Positions 24,344 to 32,600 of a stretch of 64,000 bases of DNA are shown here, in pieces. A program made the translations under genes and the position numbers. Within the stretch, counting starts at the first letter, position 1, and each line of letters starts with the position of its first letter. This DNA comes from an uncultured Ruminococcus sp. (GTDB taxonomy: Bacteria > Bacillota > Clostridia > Oscillospirales > Acutalibacteraceae): contig CACYTI010000012.1 in NCBI GenBank assembly GCA_902777275.1, forward strand, positions 51,833 through 115,832, read 5' to 3'. The notes beneath the pieces are model-generated. The model was not told the origin of the DNA. It ran no database searches and saw nothing but the letters and a program-made list of their open reading frames with translations.

Positions 24344-25048
24344 ATGTCACAGCTTATCTGCACCGACCTGATCCTCGGCTATGAAGGGCAGGAGATCCTG
24401 TCAGGTGTAAGCTTTGCCGTTGAGCAGGGCGACTATGTATGCATTTTAGGCGAGAACGGCTCGGGCAAAACCACTCTTATGAAAACGATTCTCGGGCTGC
24501 GCAAGCCCATGAGCGGAACCATAGAAACGGGCGACGGACTCAGCCCGAGAGAAATCGGTTATCTGCCGCAGCAAAACTCCATTCAGCGCGATTTTCCCGC
24601 TTCGGTCAGGGAAATAGTCGTCTCGGGCTTTCAGGGTCAGTGCGGGCTTAGACCGTTCTACACCAAGGCTGAAAAGCTTCAGGCTGAAAAAAACATGGAG
24701 CTTATGGGAGTGGCTGACTTGAAAAAACGCTGCTACCGCGAGCTTTCGGGCGGACAGCAGCAGAGAGTGCTTCTTGCGCGCGCGCTGTGCGCAACAAAGA
24801 AAATGCTGCTCCTTGACGAGCCGGTCGCAGGGCTTGACCCAAAGGCGACTCAGGAGATGTACAGCCTTATCGAACGGCTGAACAAGGAGCACGGAATAAC
24901 GATAATAATGATTTCTCACGATTTGCGCGCCGCTCTGCAATTCGCCGATAAGATCCTTCACATCGGCGGAGAGCTTTTCTTCGGCACGCGCAGCGAATAT
25001 TTGCGGTATGCCGCGAGTCACAGGGAGGAAGCTGTCGGAAATGCTTGA
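24344..25048 (+). CDS. znuC: Zinc-type ABC transporter ATPase
   Basis: 234 residues, cytoplasmic ATPase of the importer. Walker A GENGSGKTT (about 37-45), Q-loop YLPQQNS, signature LSGGQQQR, Walker B MLLLDEPVAGLD and the switch His in IMISHD are all in place. It starts 11 bases after znuA and overlaps znuB by 8 bases, so the three transporter genes are translated as a unit under the Zur operator. Confidence 0.95.
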   Translation: MSQLICTDLILGYEGQEILSGVSFAVEQGDYVCILGENGSGKTTLMKTILGLRKPMSGTIETGDGLSPREIGYLPQQNSIQRDFPASVREIVVSGFQGQCGLRPFYTKAEKLQAEKNMELMGVADLKKRCYRELSGGQQQRVLLARALCATKKMLLLDEPVAGLDPKATQEMYSLIERLNKEHGITIIMISHDLRAALQFADKILHIGGELFFGTRSEYLRYAASHREEAVGNA

Positions 25049-25928
25049 TACTTTGTACTACTACCTGCAATTTTCACAGGTGCGCTACGCGCTTATCGTC
25101 GGCGTGCTTGTCGCGCTATGCGCCTCGCTGTTGGGCGTTACGCTTGTTTTAAAGCGGTTCTCATTCATAGGCGACGGTCTTTCTCACGTCGCTTTCGGGG
25201 CAATGGCGGTGTCGTCTATCACAGGCGTGCTTGTGTCGCAGTGGAAGCCCGTTATCGACTCAACAAACGGCATGATAATTGTAATGCCGCTCACTGTTCT
25301 AAGTGCGGTCTTGCTGCTGAGAACGGGCAAAAACGCCAAGGTCAAGGGCGACGCGGCGGTCGCGATGATTTCCGTCGGCGCGTTAGCGATAGGCTATCTG
25401 CTGATGAACCTTGATGTGTTCCCGAAGTCCGCTAATATTTCGGGCGACGTCTGCTCAACGCTCTTCGGCTCACTGTCGATTTTAACTCTCACCGAGGGCG
25501 AGGTGTTTTTCTGCCTTGCGGTGTCGGTAATAGTCACAGCGGTGTTCATCATCTTCTACAACAAGATTTTCTCCGTCACCTTCGACGAGGATTTCGCGAC
25601 GGCAACGGGCACAAAAGCCTCGGCTTACAACCTGCTTATCGCAATAATAATAGCCGTCATCATTGTAATTTCAATGAACCTTGTCGGCTCGCTTCTGATA
25701 TCCGCGCTGATAATCTTTCCCGCGCTCTCGGCAATGCGCCTGCTCAAAAGCTTCAAGGCTGTAACGGTCTGCTCGGCGTGCCTTTCGGTGTTCTGCGCCG
25801 CGCTGGGAATTATCCTTTCAATCCTGCTCAGCACGCCCGTCGGCTCAACCATAGTAGCGGTGAACATAGCCGCGTTCGGAGTATTTTGGCTTATCGGAGC
25901 GGCAAAGGGCGGCTTTAAGCGCGCTTGA
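25041..25928 (+). CDS. znuB: Zinc-type ABC transporter permease
   Basis: 295 residues with seven to nine membrane helices of the ABC-3 family. Conserved stretches include LGVTLVLKRFSFIGDGLSHV near the N-terminus and NLVGSLLISALIIFPALSA near residue 215. The ATG at 25041, inside the end of znuC, is preceded by GGGAGG; an 11-codon longer start lacks that support. Last gene of the operon, followed by a terminator. Confidence 0.94.
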   Translation: MLDTLYYYLQFSQVRYALIVGVLVALCASLLGVTLVLKRFSFIGDGLSHVAFGAMAVSSITGVLVSQWKPVIDSTNGMIIVMPLTVLSAVLLLRTGKNAKVKGDAAVAMISVGALAIGYLLMNLDVFPKSANISGDVCSTLFGSLSILTLTEGEVFFCLAVSVIVTAVFIIFYNKIFSVTFDEDFATATGTKASAYNLLIAIIIAVIIVISMNLVGSLLISALIIFPALSAMRLLKSFKAVTVCSACLSVFCAALGIILSILLSTPVGSTIVAVNIAAFGVFWLIGAAKGGFKRA

Positions 25929-25942
25929 AATCAATAACAAAA

Positions 25943-25981
25943 ACCCTTCCTTCAAATTGCAATGAGGGAAGGATTTTTTTA
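25943..25981 (+). terminator. Intrinsic terminator of the znu operon
   Basis: CCTTCCTTC pairs with GAGGGAAGG around a ten-base loop, then seven T. Confidence 0.9.
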
Positions 25982-26014
25982 TTCGGCACATTTTTTATCA
26001 TGGAAAACAGAACC

Positions 26015-26142
26015 GTGGTGGGTTGTGGTGGGGTTCCGGGCTTTTCTTATTGTTGTCTATAAAAAAATTATAATTCTATATAAGAATATATAATATATAG
26101 AGAGTTTATGAAAAACGGCTAAACCTCACCACAACCCACCAC
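26015..26142. repeat. Iteron-ended palindromic element, copy 3 (different iteron sequence)
   Basis: 128 bp. Read on the minus strand its interior matches copies 1 and 2 (CATAAACTCTCTATAT, TTCTTATA, AGAATTAT), but both ends carry GTGGTGGGTT GTGGTGGGGTT-type iterons in place of GTGTAGGGTT. Both ends changed together, so the terminal pairing is kept. It lies between the znu operon and the Ser-rich lipoprotein gene, with no primase gene beside it. Confidence 0.8.
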
Positions 26143-26205
26143 ACACTGCAAAGAGGTAAATGTCGTCAATTTACAGTCAACTGTCATCTGAGCGGTTTTC
26201 ACACA

Positions 26206-26309
26206 AATTTTTAGAGGTTCCCTTATATCAGTTTTTTCAATATTTGGTTGCAATCACTTGAATAACTAAGAAAATAATGATATAATGAAAAAAGGAATCT
26301 CTAAAAATT
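26206..26309. repeat. Inverted repeat bracketing a promoter
   Basis: Arms AATTTTTAGAGGTTCC (26206-26221) and GGAATCTCTAAAAATT (26294-26309) are complementary at 15 of 16 positions. The 72-bp segment between them contains the promoter of the downstream lipoprotein gene. The CTCTAAAA core also forms the ends of the element at 26983-27146. Confidence 0.7.
26258..26286 (+). promoter_or_regulatory. Promoter of the Ser-rich lipoprotein gene
   Basis: TTGAAT, 17-base spacer, TATAAT. The 5' leader is about 135 bases and starts with the right arm of the inverted repeat. Confidence 0.65.
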
Positions 26310-26427
26310 CCCTAAAGATTTTTACGGCAATGATTTGGAAGGTATTGTTTTGCTAAAACTCAGGGAACCGTCCCGGGCGCGGCGTTTGCAGGTAAAAATC
26401 AATATGCTAAAGAAAGAGGTATGTTAA

Positions 26428-26964
26428 TTGCTTAAAAAAATTATTATTTTAGCTTTCGTTCTCGCGTTTGGCGCTTCGGTTTTGTCCGCCTGCGGCGATG
26501 ATAACCAAGACAGTAAAGCCGCTTCCTCCGATTCGGCTGCGGCAACGGTTTTTGCGAATGATGAGGGAGAGATAGCGGTAAATCAGCCTACGAGCATCAA
26601 AAGCTCCGGGTCGTCAAGCTCCGGCAGCAGCAAGTCTGAAAGCACTGCTTCATCTCCGGCGCAAAGCTCTTCGGGCAACAGCAAGTCTGAAAGCACTGCT
26701 TCATCTCCGGCGCAAAGCTCTTCGGGCAGCAGCAAGTCTGAAAGCACTGCTTCATCCTCGGCGCAAAGCTCTTCGGGCAGCAGCTCGTCATCGAAAGCCG
26801 ATTCCAAAAAGCAGGAAAGCTCTCAGGCTGGTAAGAGCAGCGATTCAAAATCAAGCGGAAGCAGCAGTAAGTCTGAGCAAAGCAGCTCTTCCTCGAAGGA
26901 AAGTCAGCAAGAGACGAAAACAAAGTCTGATGATGCTTACGAGCTTCCGTTTATCCCGAATTAA
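26428..26964 (+). CDS. Ser/Lys-rich lipoprotein of unknown function
   Basis: 178 residues. Signal peptide with lipobox VLSAC (Cys22); the mature protein is dominated by Ser, Lys, Glu and Gln and contains three 17-residue repeats of the type SKSESTASSPAQSSSGN. It ends DDAYELPFIPN, the only non-repetitive motif. The start is TTG at 26428 with AAAGAGG upstream; nearby ATGs are in other frames and stop quickly. The composition suggests a flexible, exposed stalk on the cell surface; no enzymatic domain is visible. Its promoter is bracketed by inverted repeats. Confidence 0.75.
   Translation: MLKKIIILAFVLAFGASVLSACGDDNQDSKAASSDSAAATVFANDEGEIAVNQPTSIKSSGSSSSGSSKSESTASSPAQSSSGNSKSESTASSPAQSSSGSSKSESTASSSAQSSSGSSSSSKADSKKQESSQAGKSSDSKSSGSSSKSEQSSSSSKESQQETKTKSDDAYELPFIPN
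26629..26781 (+). repeat. 51-bp tandem repeat in the lipoprotein gene
   Basis: Three direct copies (26629-26679, 26680-26730, 26731-26781) encode the 17-residue Ser-rich unit; they differ at only a few positions. Confidence 0.9.
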
Positions 26965-26982
26965 ACGACGCGCTTTCAGCCT

Positions 26983-27146
26983 TAGGGTACCTCTAAAATA
27001 TATGGCTGCCCATAGGCACACATCTTTCACAGCATATTCTTGCCAAAACTGCTCGTTATACGTCAGTATGACTGCGTCGTTTTGACAATGATCTGCTATA
27101 AAATATCCGCACCTCTGAACAACAGAATATTTTTAGAGGTGTCCTT
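26983..27146. mobile_element. MITE-like element with CCTCTAAAA ends
   Basis: About 164 bp with terminal inverted repeats AGGGTACCTCTAAAA and, on the other strand, AAGGACACCTCTAAAA. It encodes no protein. The interior reads, on the minus strand, like a remnant of transposon-end sequence but I cannot name the parent. It fills the gap between the lipoprotein and the DUF5684 gene. Confidence 0.5.
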
Positions 27147-27177
27147 TATCAAAACCGCAATATAGAGGGATGTCAAA

Positions 27178-27717
27178 ATGTATTATCATTTATCAAATGT
27201 TGAAGAATCAACTGTAGCATTGTTCATAATTTCCTATACAATATCAATTTTATCAAGCATGGCGGCAACCGCATTGATATTTGTGTCGCGCTGGCATATT
27301 TTCAAAAAGCTCGGTATGCCCGGATGGAAGGGAATAATCCCGTATTACGGCGACTATATGCTTTACAAAACCGTTTGGAAAACAAAGCTGTTTTGGGTTA
27401 TAGTTATATCCTCCGGAGTTTACGCCATCGGCGTGATGCTGACCGCTATCATTATGGCCTTCCTTTTGATTATCAAAAAGGATTCCCCTGACACTGATTC
27501 ATTATTATACGTGTTTGTTATTTTTTCCGTGATTTTTGCATTGCTGACGCTTGCATACTTGGTTATCGAGTTCATAATTACCGTTAAGCTGAATTTGCGC
27601 CTCGCTAAGGTTTTCGGAAAGGGAACCGGCTTTGCTCTCGGACTTACATTTATATCAATTGTTTTCTATCCGGTTCTCGCCTTCGGCAAAGCGCAAAGAG
27701 TAAGAGCAGACGAATAA
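27178..27717 (+). CDS. DUF5684-type integral membrane protein
   Basis: 179 residues with four or five membrane helices. The segment WHIFKKLGMPGWKGIIPYYGDYMLYKTVW between the first and second helices is the hallmark of the DUF5684 group, in which a conserved GxPGWK...P(F/Y)Y motif sits in a short loop; the C-terminal KVFGKGTGFALGLTFI is also typical. The function of the family is unknown. There is no strong ribosome site (GAGGGATGTCAAA). It ends in a bidirectional terminator shared with the TelA module. Confidence 0.8.
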   Translation: MYYHLSNVEESTVALFIISYTISILSSMAATALIFVSRWHIFKKLGMPGWKGIIPYYGDYMLYKTVWKTKLFWVIVISSGVYAIGVMLTAIIMAFLLIIKKDSPDTDSLLYVFVIFSVIFALLTLAYLVIEFIITVKLNLRLAKVFGKGTGFALGLTFISIVFYPVLAFGKAQRVRADE

Positions 27718-27758
27718 TTTTACGAAACATATAATAAAAAAATTTATCATAACAATAG

Positions 27759-27789
27759 GAACCACCCGTTCAACGGGTGGTTCTGATTT
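27759..27789. terminator. Bidirectional terminator between convergent genes
   Basis: Perfect stem GAACCACCCGT/ACGGGTGGTTC with a three-base loop; T-rich sequence follows on the plus strand and the complement of an A-rich run follows on the minus strand. Confidence 0.85.
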
Positions 27790-29471
27790 TAAAGCTGTGT
27801 ATTGAACAGGTTGCGGAGCTGGTTGATCAGGTCGTCGGAGTCGGCGTTGATCATCGCCGCTTCATTAATATTTGAAAGCCTCGTAAGCTCCTTCTGTTCG
27901 GTTGAATCGGCTTTGATGTTGTAGCCTATCGTATAAACGGGGATTTTCAGACCGCCGACTATCGGCGCGATACGGTCAAGGCTGTAGCCTCTGTTTTGCT
28001 CGCCGTCAGAGAGGACGAACAGCATTGTCTTGGCGTTGGGGATCTCAGCCTTTTTATCCATTATCATCTTCATGGCGACGAGAATTGCGTCGTACGTGGC
28101 GGTAGCGTCCTCAACGGCAAAATTCTTTACCGCGCCCGAAAAATACGCTTTTTGCTTGTCGTCGAATTTTTCTATCGGGAGGTCAATGTGAACGTTTGTG
28201 GCGTAAGAAACAAGACCTATATAGTTTGATGAGCCGATATATGACTTTGTCGCAAGCAGGGATTCCTTTAGGCTGTTGATCGGTGTGCCGTCCATCGAGC
28301 CGGAGATGTCTGCGGTAAATACGGCGATGATCGGCTGTCCGCCGTCCTTGGCGTTTTTCCAGATCGTCTGCGCCGCAAGGTATCCCGCACCGTCAAGACC
28401 GGTTTCCTGACCCTTGTAGTCGTCGTGCTTGCCAAAGCCCTTTTCTCTTCCTAACTTTTGAGATTCTTCGGAAAGGCAGTATTCCTTAAACATCTCAGCG
28501 GCTTGCTTTTCCTCGGAGGTCACATAGTCAAAGGTGTAGAGGGGGTGGTCGTGCCTGATGCCGAACGGGGTGTAAACGTAGCTTTTTAGCTCGGGCTTGT
28601 TAGTGTACGCCTGCTCCTCCATAACCATCGCGTTGATAACGCCCTTGGAAGCCTGATTTACAAGCACGCCCGTTGTGTAGGCAACAGGGGGAGACTTCTT
28701 TTGATATTCAAGCAGCTTTTGCTTTGCGGTATCGGAGAGCGGGTTTTTATTGTCGAACGCGTAAAGCGTAGAGGCTATCGCGTTAAGACCCGTTGCCGAG
28801 GTGTACGGATTTGTGTAAGCGAAGTTAAGGTCGCCCGCGAGCGTAGCCTCGATGACCTTGTCGAGCGTGCAGGTCTTGTATTTTTCGATAAAGGTGTCGT
28901 AGGTGGATTTTTCCATAAGGATCCCTGCGGTGTTGCCGAGTATCCTGTCGCTGAGCGTTTCGGTAACAACGCCCTTTGCCTTTAGCATTTCTCCCCAGGC
29001 GGCGTTTGAAGGAATATACAGATGAGGTCTGTAATCGCTTTCGGTCATATATGTCAGAGTTTCGCCCGACGCGATTTTGCGGACGGTCACGCTTACGGTT
29101 TTTCCGCCGACCTTGTTGTTTTCGCTGTTAAAGCGCTCGGCAATAACATTTAGCCAGTCGTCGGGGGCGTTTCCGCTCAGCTCGCTCGGAGCGGCGATTT
29201 CAAGATTTATCGCGCCCTTGCCCTCCACCGTTATGGGGAAGGTGCTGATATCCGCGAGAGCCTTGTTTGTCGTCTCGTCGTCGTAGATATCCATGATCGG
29301 AGTTTTGGTGTCGGTTTTGATTTCCTTGTTAAAGGCTTCAAGCTCGGTTACCGCTTCATCATAAGAATAGACCTTTTCGTCGCCGGTTTCGTAGGACGTA
29401 CAGCCCGTAAAAGCGGCAACAATAAAGGAAGTAGCCAGTAATCCCGAAATGATCTTCCTTGAAAGCTTCAT
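27789..29471 (-). CDS. Lipoprotein with substrate-binding-like N-domain and von Willebrand A domain
   Basis: 560 residues. Lipobox AAFTGC (Cys24). About residues 60-350 resemble an extracellular solute-binding fold (NAPDDWLNVIAERFNSEN, then TGVLVNQASKGVINAMVMEE). A von Willebrand factor A domain follows with the MIDAS motif DISGSMD (Asp388), a conserved Thr in VEDATATYDAI and an Asp in FVLSDGEQN. It is the last of three same-strand genes: telA-like, membrane protein, VWA lipoprotein, separated by 76 and 13 bases. TelA proteins with VWA partners are known in bacterial stress modules. The fusion of a binding-protein-like domain to VWA suggests an exported sensor or chelator; the ligand is unknown. 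Confidence 0.85.
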   Translation of the reverse strand: MKLSRKIISGLLATSFIVAAFTGCTSYETGDEKVYSYDEAVTELEAFNKEIKTDTKTPIMDIYDDETTNKALADISTFPITVEGKGAINLEIAAPSELSGNAPDDWLNVIAERFNSENNKVGGKTVSVTVRKIASGETLTYMTESDYRPHLYIPSNAAWGEMLKAKGVVTETLSDRILGNTAGILMEKSTYDTFIEKYKTCTLDKVIEATLAGDLNFAYTNPYTSATGLNAIASTLYAFDNKNPLSDTAKQKLLEYQKKSPPVAYTTGVLVNQASKGVINAMVMEEQAYTNKPELKSYVYTPFGIRHDHPLYTFDYVTSEEKQAAEMFKEYCLSEESQKLGREKGFGKHDDYKGQETGLDGAGYLAAQTIWKNAKDGGQPIIAVFTADISGSMDGTPINSLKESLLATKSYIGSSNYIGLVSYATNVHIDLPIEKFDDKQKAYFSGAVKNFAVEDATATYDAILVAMKMIMDKKAEIPNAKTMLFVLSDGEQNRGYSLDRIAPIVGGLKIPVYTIGYNIKADSTEQKELTRLSNINEAAMINADSDDLINQLRNLFNTQL

Positions 29472-29484
29472 AAATTCTGCCTCC

Positions 29485-30237
29485 TTAATTTAATTTCAAA
29501 TCGTTTTTATCGGTTGAGCTTCTCATAACTTCTATCCACGCTCTCAGCTCGCTCATGTCGGTAACGCCGTTTTGCTGGTAGTTGTTGATATAGTTTACGG
29601 CGTAGTGGATAAGTGTGTTGACGTTTTCAAGCTCCGATTCGTTTTCCCTGAGCGCTTTATCTATTATTTGACGGTCAAAATCCGACAGCTCGGATGAACC
29701 GTCCTCAACAAGGATACAGCAGTTAATGATGTTGCGGATGTTTCTGCAAAGCCGTGTTTCCGCGTCGTCAATAACGGAGATGGTATTGTTGAGGTAGATA
29801 GCGTCGTTGGCGTCAAGCAGCGTCTTGTATCTGTCCTGAAGCTTGTCCATCCTGTCCATCTGGTTGATGCATTTGTCAACGATAGGGCTGAGGGAAGCGT
29901 TGTTCTCTTTTAAGTCGTCAAGGCGCTCACGGGTCTTGACGGGATTAAGGCTGTCCCTGGCGTATTCGTCAAAGGTCTTTTTCCTTTCCTCGACCTTGCC
30001 CTTGATCATCTTCCGGTTGTTTGAGCTGCTGATGAGATTTGCAACCTTCGGAACAAAACTCAAGACAAATACTCCGCCGCCGACGCAGGCGGTTATGATG
30101 GATATGATTTTAAGCGTCGATATAGCTCTGACTCCTATCGAAACAATAAGAGCTGATGTTGCCATAGAAGCCGTAATAATGCCCGCTATGCCGAGAGCAA
30201 CTAACAATGCCCCGATTATCTTTAGAATCTTAGACAT
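29485..30237 (-). CDS. Membrane protein with coiled-coil tail, middle gene of the TelA module
   Basis: 250 residues. Two hydrophobic helices near the N-terminus (ILKIIGALLVALGIAGIITA and a second ending FVPKVANLI) precede a charged, helical cytoplasmic part of about 170 residues (DEYARDSLNPVKTRERLDDL, INQMDRMDKLQDRYKTLLDA). No enzymatic motif is visible and I do not recognise a named family with certainty; it resembles small membrane partners found beside telA genes. It sits 13 bases before the VWA lipoprotein gene and after telA, so it may link the cytoplasmic TelA protein to the exported VWA protein. That role is inferred. Confidence 0.7.
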   Translation of the reverse strand: MSKILKIIGALLVALGIAGIITASMATSALIVSIGVRAISTLKIISIITACVGGGVFVLSFVPKVANLISSSNNRKMIKGKVEERKKTFDEYARDSLNPVKTRERLDDLKENNASLSPIVDKCINQMDRMDKLQDRYKTLLDANDAIYLNNTISVIDDAETRLCRNIRNIINCCILVEDGSSELSDFDRQIIDKALRENESELENVNTLIHYAVNYINNYQQNGVTDMSELRAWIEVMRSSTDKNDLKLN

Positions 30238-30313
30238 ATATTACCTCTGTCGATATTTAAATTTTGCCGGGCACGTATCCATGCCCGACAACAGTTTTGC
30301 AGTTATTAACAAA

Positions 30314-31447
30314 TTATGGATTTTGTCTGTTTCCCGCCGACAAAACTCCCTGAACAAGCTCGCGCTCTGAGTTGGCGATAACCTGTACCGCGTTTTGCCT
30401 GTCGCGCTGACCCTGCTGCTCAATGGCGATGTAATCCAGCACAGCGCCTGTTATCTCTTTATTTACATAGTCGATGGTTTCAACATCTATTACACTTCTC
30501 TGAGAAGCCTTTGCCGATTCAACGACCGATAAATGGAACTGCTCCGCCTGCTCTCTGAGCATTCTGTTGGTGATATCGTCAACTGCGTTGCTCGCCTCGA
30601 CAGCCTGCATATTGTTGTTGATGGCGATAGACATTGCGATTTTTTTGCGCCAGAGCGGCATTGTGTTTACAATGCTCGACTGAAGCTTCATAGCCATATC
30701 CATATCGTTGTGCTGTATCATCTTTATCTGCGGAGCGGACTGCAGGCAGGTTGTGCGTGTCAGGCGCAGGTTGTGGATCTGCTTGTCAAACTGGTCGCAC
30801 TGCTTTGCAAATTCGTCAGCCTTCATTGCGTCCTCGGGCAGCCCTGTTTCCTGAGCCCTTGCGTAAAGCGCGGGGAGCTCCTCGTTTCTCGCTCTTGCGG
30901 AAGCGATCTCAGCCGCCTTGATATAAAGTGTGAGCGCCTTGAAGGTTTCCCAGTTTTCTTCGTAAAGCGCGTCGAGCATCTGTATATCCTTCTGCAAGGT
31001 CAGCTTATGACCCTCAAGCTGCTTTTCGATGCGCTCAAGCGTCTTTTCCGCGCTTTCGTTTCTCGTTCTTACAGATACAGCGGTGCCCTTTATCTTCTGC
31101 ATGAATTTGCGGATGACGCCGCTGTGGTCGGTGTCGCCCGAAAGTCCGTTCATAGCGCCGACCATTTCAACAAGAAGACCCGAGACCTCGCCGGTGTTCT
31201 TGGTTTTTACATCCCGGAGCGTTTTTGAAGCTATGGCGGCAGACTGCTTTTGAATAGTGGCGCCGTAGTTCATGACGATCTCGGATTTGTGAATATCTAT
31301 TTTCTGAGAAAAAGCCTCGATTTGCGCCTGCTCCTCGGGAGAAAGCTGCTCAACCTCCGCTAACACCTTGTCGGTAGTTACCGCGGGTACGGAGGATTGT
31401 GCGGGTTCAGCGGAAGTGACTCCGTCAAGTACAAGATCAATAGCCAT
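30314..31447 (-). CDS. TelA-like toxic anion resistance family protein
   Basis: 377 residues, cytoplasmic, almost entirely helical. Conserved TelA features: an N-terminal acidic region with IDIHKSEIVMNYGATIQ, the central LEGHKLTLQKDIQMLDALYE, LRLTRTTCLQSAPQIKMIQ and LWRKKIAMSIAINNN, and the C-terminal MLREQAEQFHLSVVESAKAS. AAGGAG ends 8 bases before the ATG. First gene of the three-gene unit. TelA proteins are linked to tellurite, antibiotic and envelope-stress tolerance, but their biochemical action is not established. A hairpin (TCGGGCA/TGCCCGG, about 30268-30290) lies in the gap to the next gene. Confidence 0.9.
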   Translation of the reverse strand: MAIDLVLDGVTSAEPAQSSVPAVTTDKVLAEVEQLSPEEQAQIEAFSQKIDIHKSEIVMNYGATIQKQSAAIASKTLRDVKTKNTGEVSGLLVEMVGAMNGLSGDTDHSGVIRKFMQKIKGTAVSVRTRNESAEKTLERIEKQLEGHKLTLQKDIQMLDALYEENWETFKALTLYIKAAEIASARARNEELPALYARAQETGLPEDAMKADEFAKQCDQFDKQIHNLRLTRTTCLQSAPQIKMIQHNDMDMAMKLQSSIVNTMPLWRKKIAMSIAINNNMQAVEASNAVDDITNRMLREQAEQFHLSVVESAKASQRSVIDVETIDYVNKEITGAVLDYIAIEQQGQRDRQNAVQVIANSERELVQGVLSAGNRQNP

Positions 31448-31561
31448 TAGTTTTTGCTCCTTTATATATCATTATTCACGGTAATTATATCATATCTTGA
31501 ACTAAAAGTAAATATATTTTGTGTGTTTTGAGGATAATAATCGTATTTCCTGTCATACCGC

Positions 31562-31597
31562 AAAAGAGAGCCCAATGTGCTTGCGCATCGGACTCTC
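31562..31597 (-). terminator. Intrinsic terminator of galU
   Basis: Long minus-strand stem beginning GAGAGTCCGATGCGC, with loop AAG and partner GCACATTGGGCTCTC, followed by TTTT. It separates galU from the telA unit. Confidence 0.8.
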
Positions 31598-31696
31598 GGG
31601 TTGAATTATTCTTGATTGATTAAAAAATGTGTGAAGCAGAAGCAGAGCTAAAAGGGTTGCCCTCCGGTCAAGGAAACCTAAGCTCCGTTCTCCGCT

Positions 31697-32572
31697 TTAA
31701 ATGCGGCAAGCGAGGTCTTTGATATACGCCTTTAGCTGCTCTGATGTTTCGGGGTGGTCAAGACCTACCTCGATCTGCGCCTGCAAAATACCGAACTTGT
31801 TGCCCATGTCGTAGCGCTTGCCCTCGAACTCAACGGCAGTCATGCCCTCGGAGCGGGCTATCTCGCGCATTGCGTCGGTGAGCTGTATCTCGCCGCCGAC
31901 TCCGGGCTTTGTATTCTCAAGAATTTCAAAAATCTCGGGAGGAAGCACGCAGCGGTCAAGAATTGAGTAGAGCGAAAGGATCTCTTCCTTGGTCTGGGGC
32001 TTTTCTTTCATGTCGGTGCACTTGAACACGTTGTCGTACAGGTTCTCGACCTTTAAAGAGCCGTATTTGTGGATCTCGCTTTCGGGAACCTTCTTCACGC
32101 CGACAACGCCCTTGCCGAACTCGCCGTAATGCTCGATGAGCTGCTGAATACATGGCTTTTCCTTGCTGATGATAACTCCGTCTCCGAACAGCACCGCGAA
32201 CGGCTCATTGCCGACGAAGGACTTTGCCTTTAGAATGGCGTGACCCAAGCCCTTCATCTGCTTTTGGCGGATGAAATGAATGTTGGCAAGGTCGGAAATA
32301 CCCTTTACCAGCTCTAAAAACTCGGTTTTGCCGCTCTTTTCCAAAATGCTTTCAAGCTCGGGCGAGCGGTCGAAGTGATCCTCGATAAGCCCCTTGCCGC
32401 GGTTAGTGATGATAAGAATGTCGGTGATACCCGCGTTTACGGCTTCCTCAACAATGTATTGGATCGTGGGCTTGTCCACGATAGGGAACATCTCTTTGGG
32501 AAAATTCTTTGTTGCGGGCAGAACTCTTGTACCAAAGCCCGCGGCGGGAATAACCGCTTTGGTTATTTTCAT
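31697..32572 (-). CDS. galU: UTP-glucose-1-phosphate uridylyltransferase
   Basis: 291 residues; makes UDP-glucose from UTP and glucose-1-phosphate for wall polymers, glycolipids and galactose metabolism. The nucleotide-binding signature AVIPAAGFGTRVLPATK, KEMFPIVDKPTIQYIVEEAV, and EPFAVLFGDGVI are present, and the C-terminal IEVGLDHPE is typical. AAGGAGG lies 6 bases before the ATG. It starts 28 bases after the zinc-ribbon membrane protein gene on the same strand, so the two are probably co-transcribed. Confidence 0.97.
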   Translation of the reverse strand: MKITKAVIPAAGFGTRVLPATKNFPKEMFPIVDKPTIQYIVEEAVNAGITDILIITNRGKGLIEDHFDRSPELESILEKSGKTEFLELVKGISDLANIHFIRQKQMKGLGHAILKAKSFVGNEPFAVLFGDGVIISKEKPCIQQLIEHYGEFGKGVVGVKKVPESEIHKYGSLKVENLYDNVFKCTDMKEKPQTKEEILSLYSILDRCVLPPEIFEILENTKPGVGGEIQLTDAMREIARSEGMTAVEFEGKRYDMGNKFGILQAQIEVGLDHPETSEQLKAYIKDLACRI

Positions 32573-32600
32573 TTTTGCCTCCTTAGTATCTGCGGAAAGA

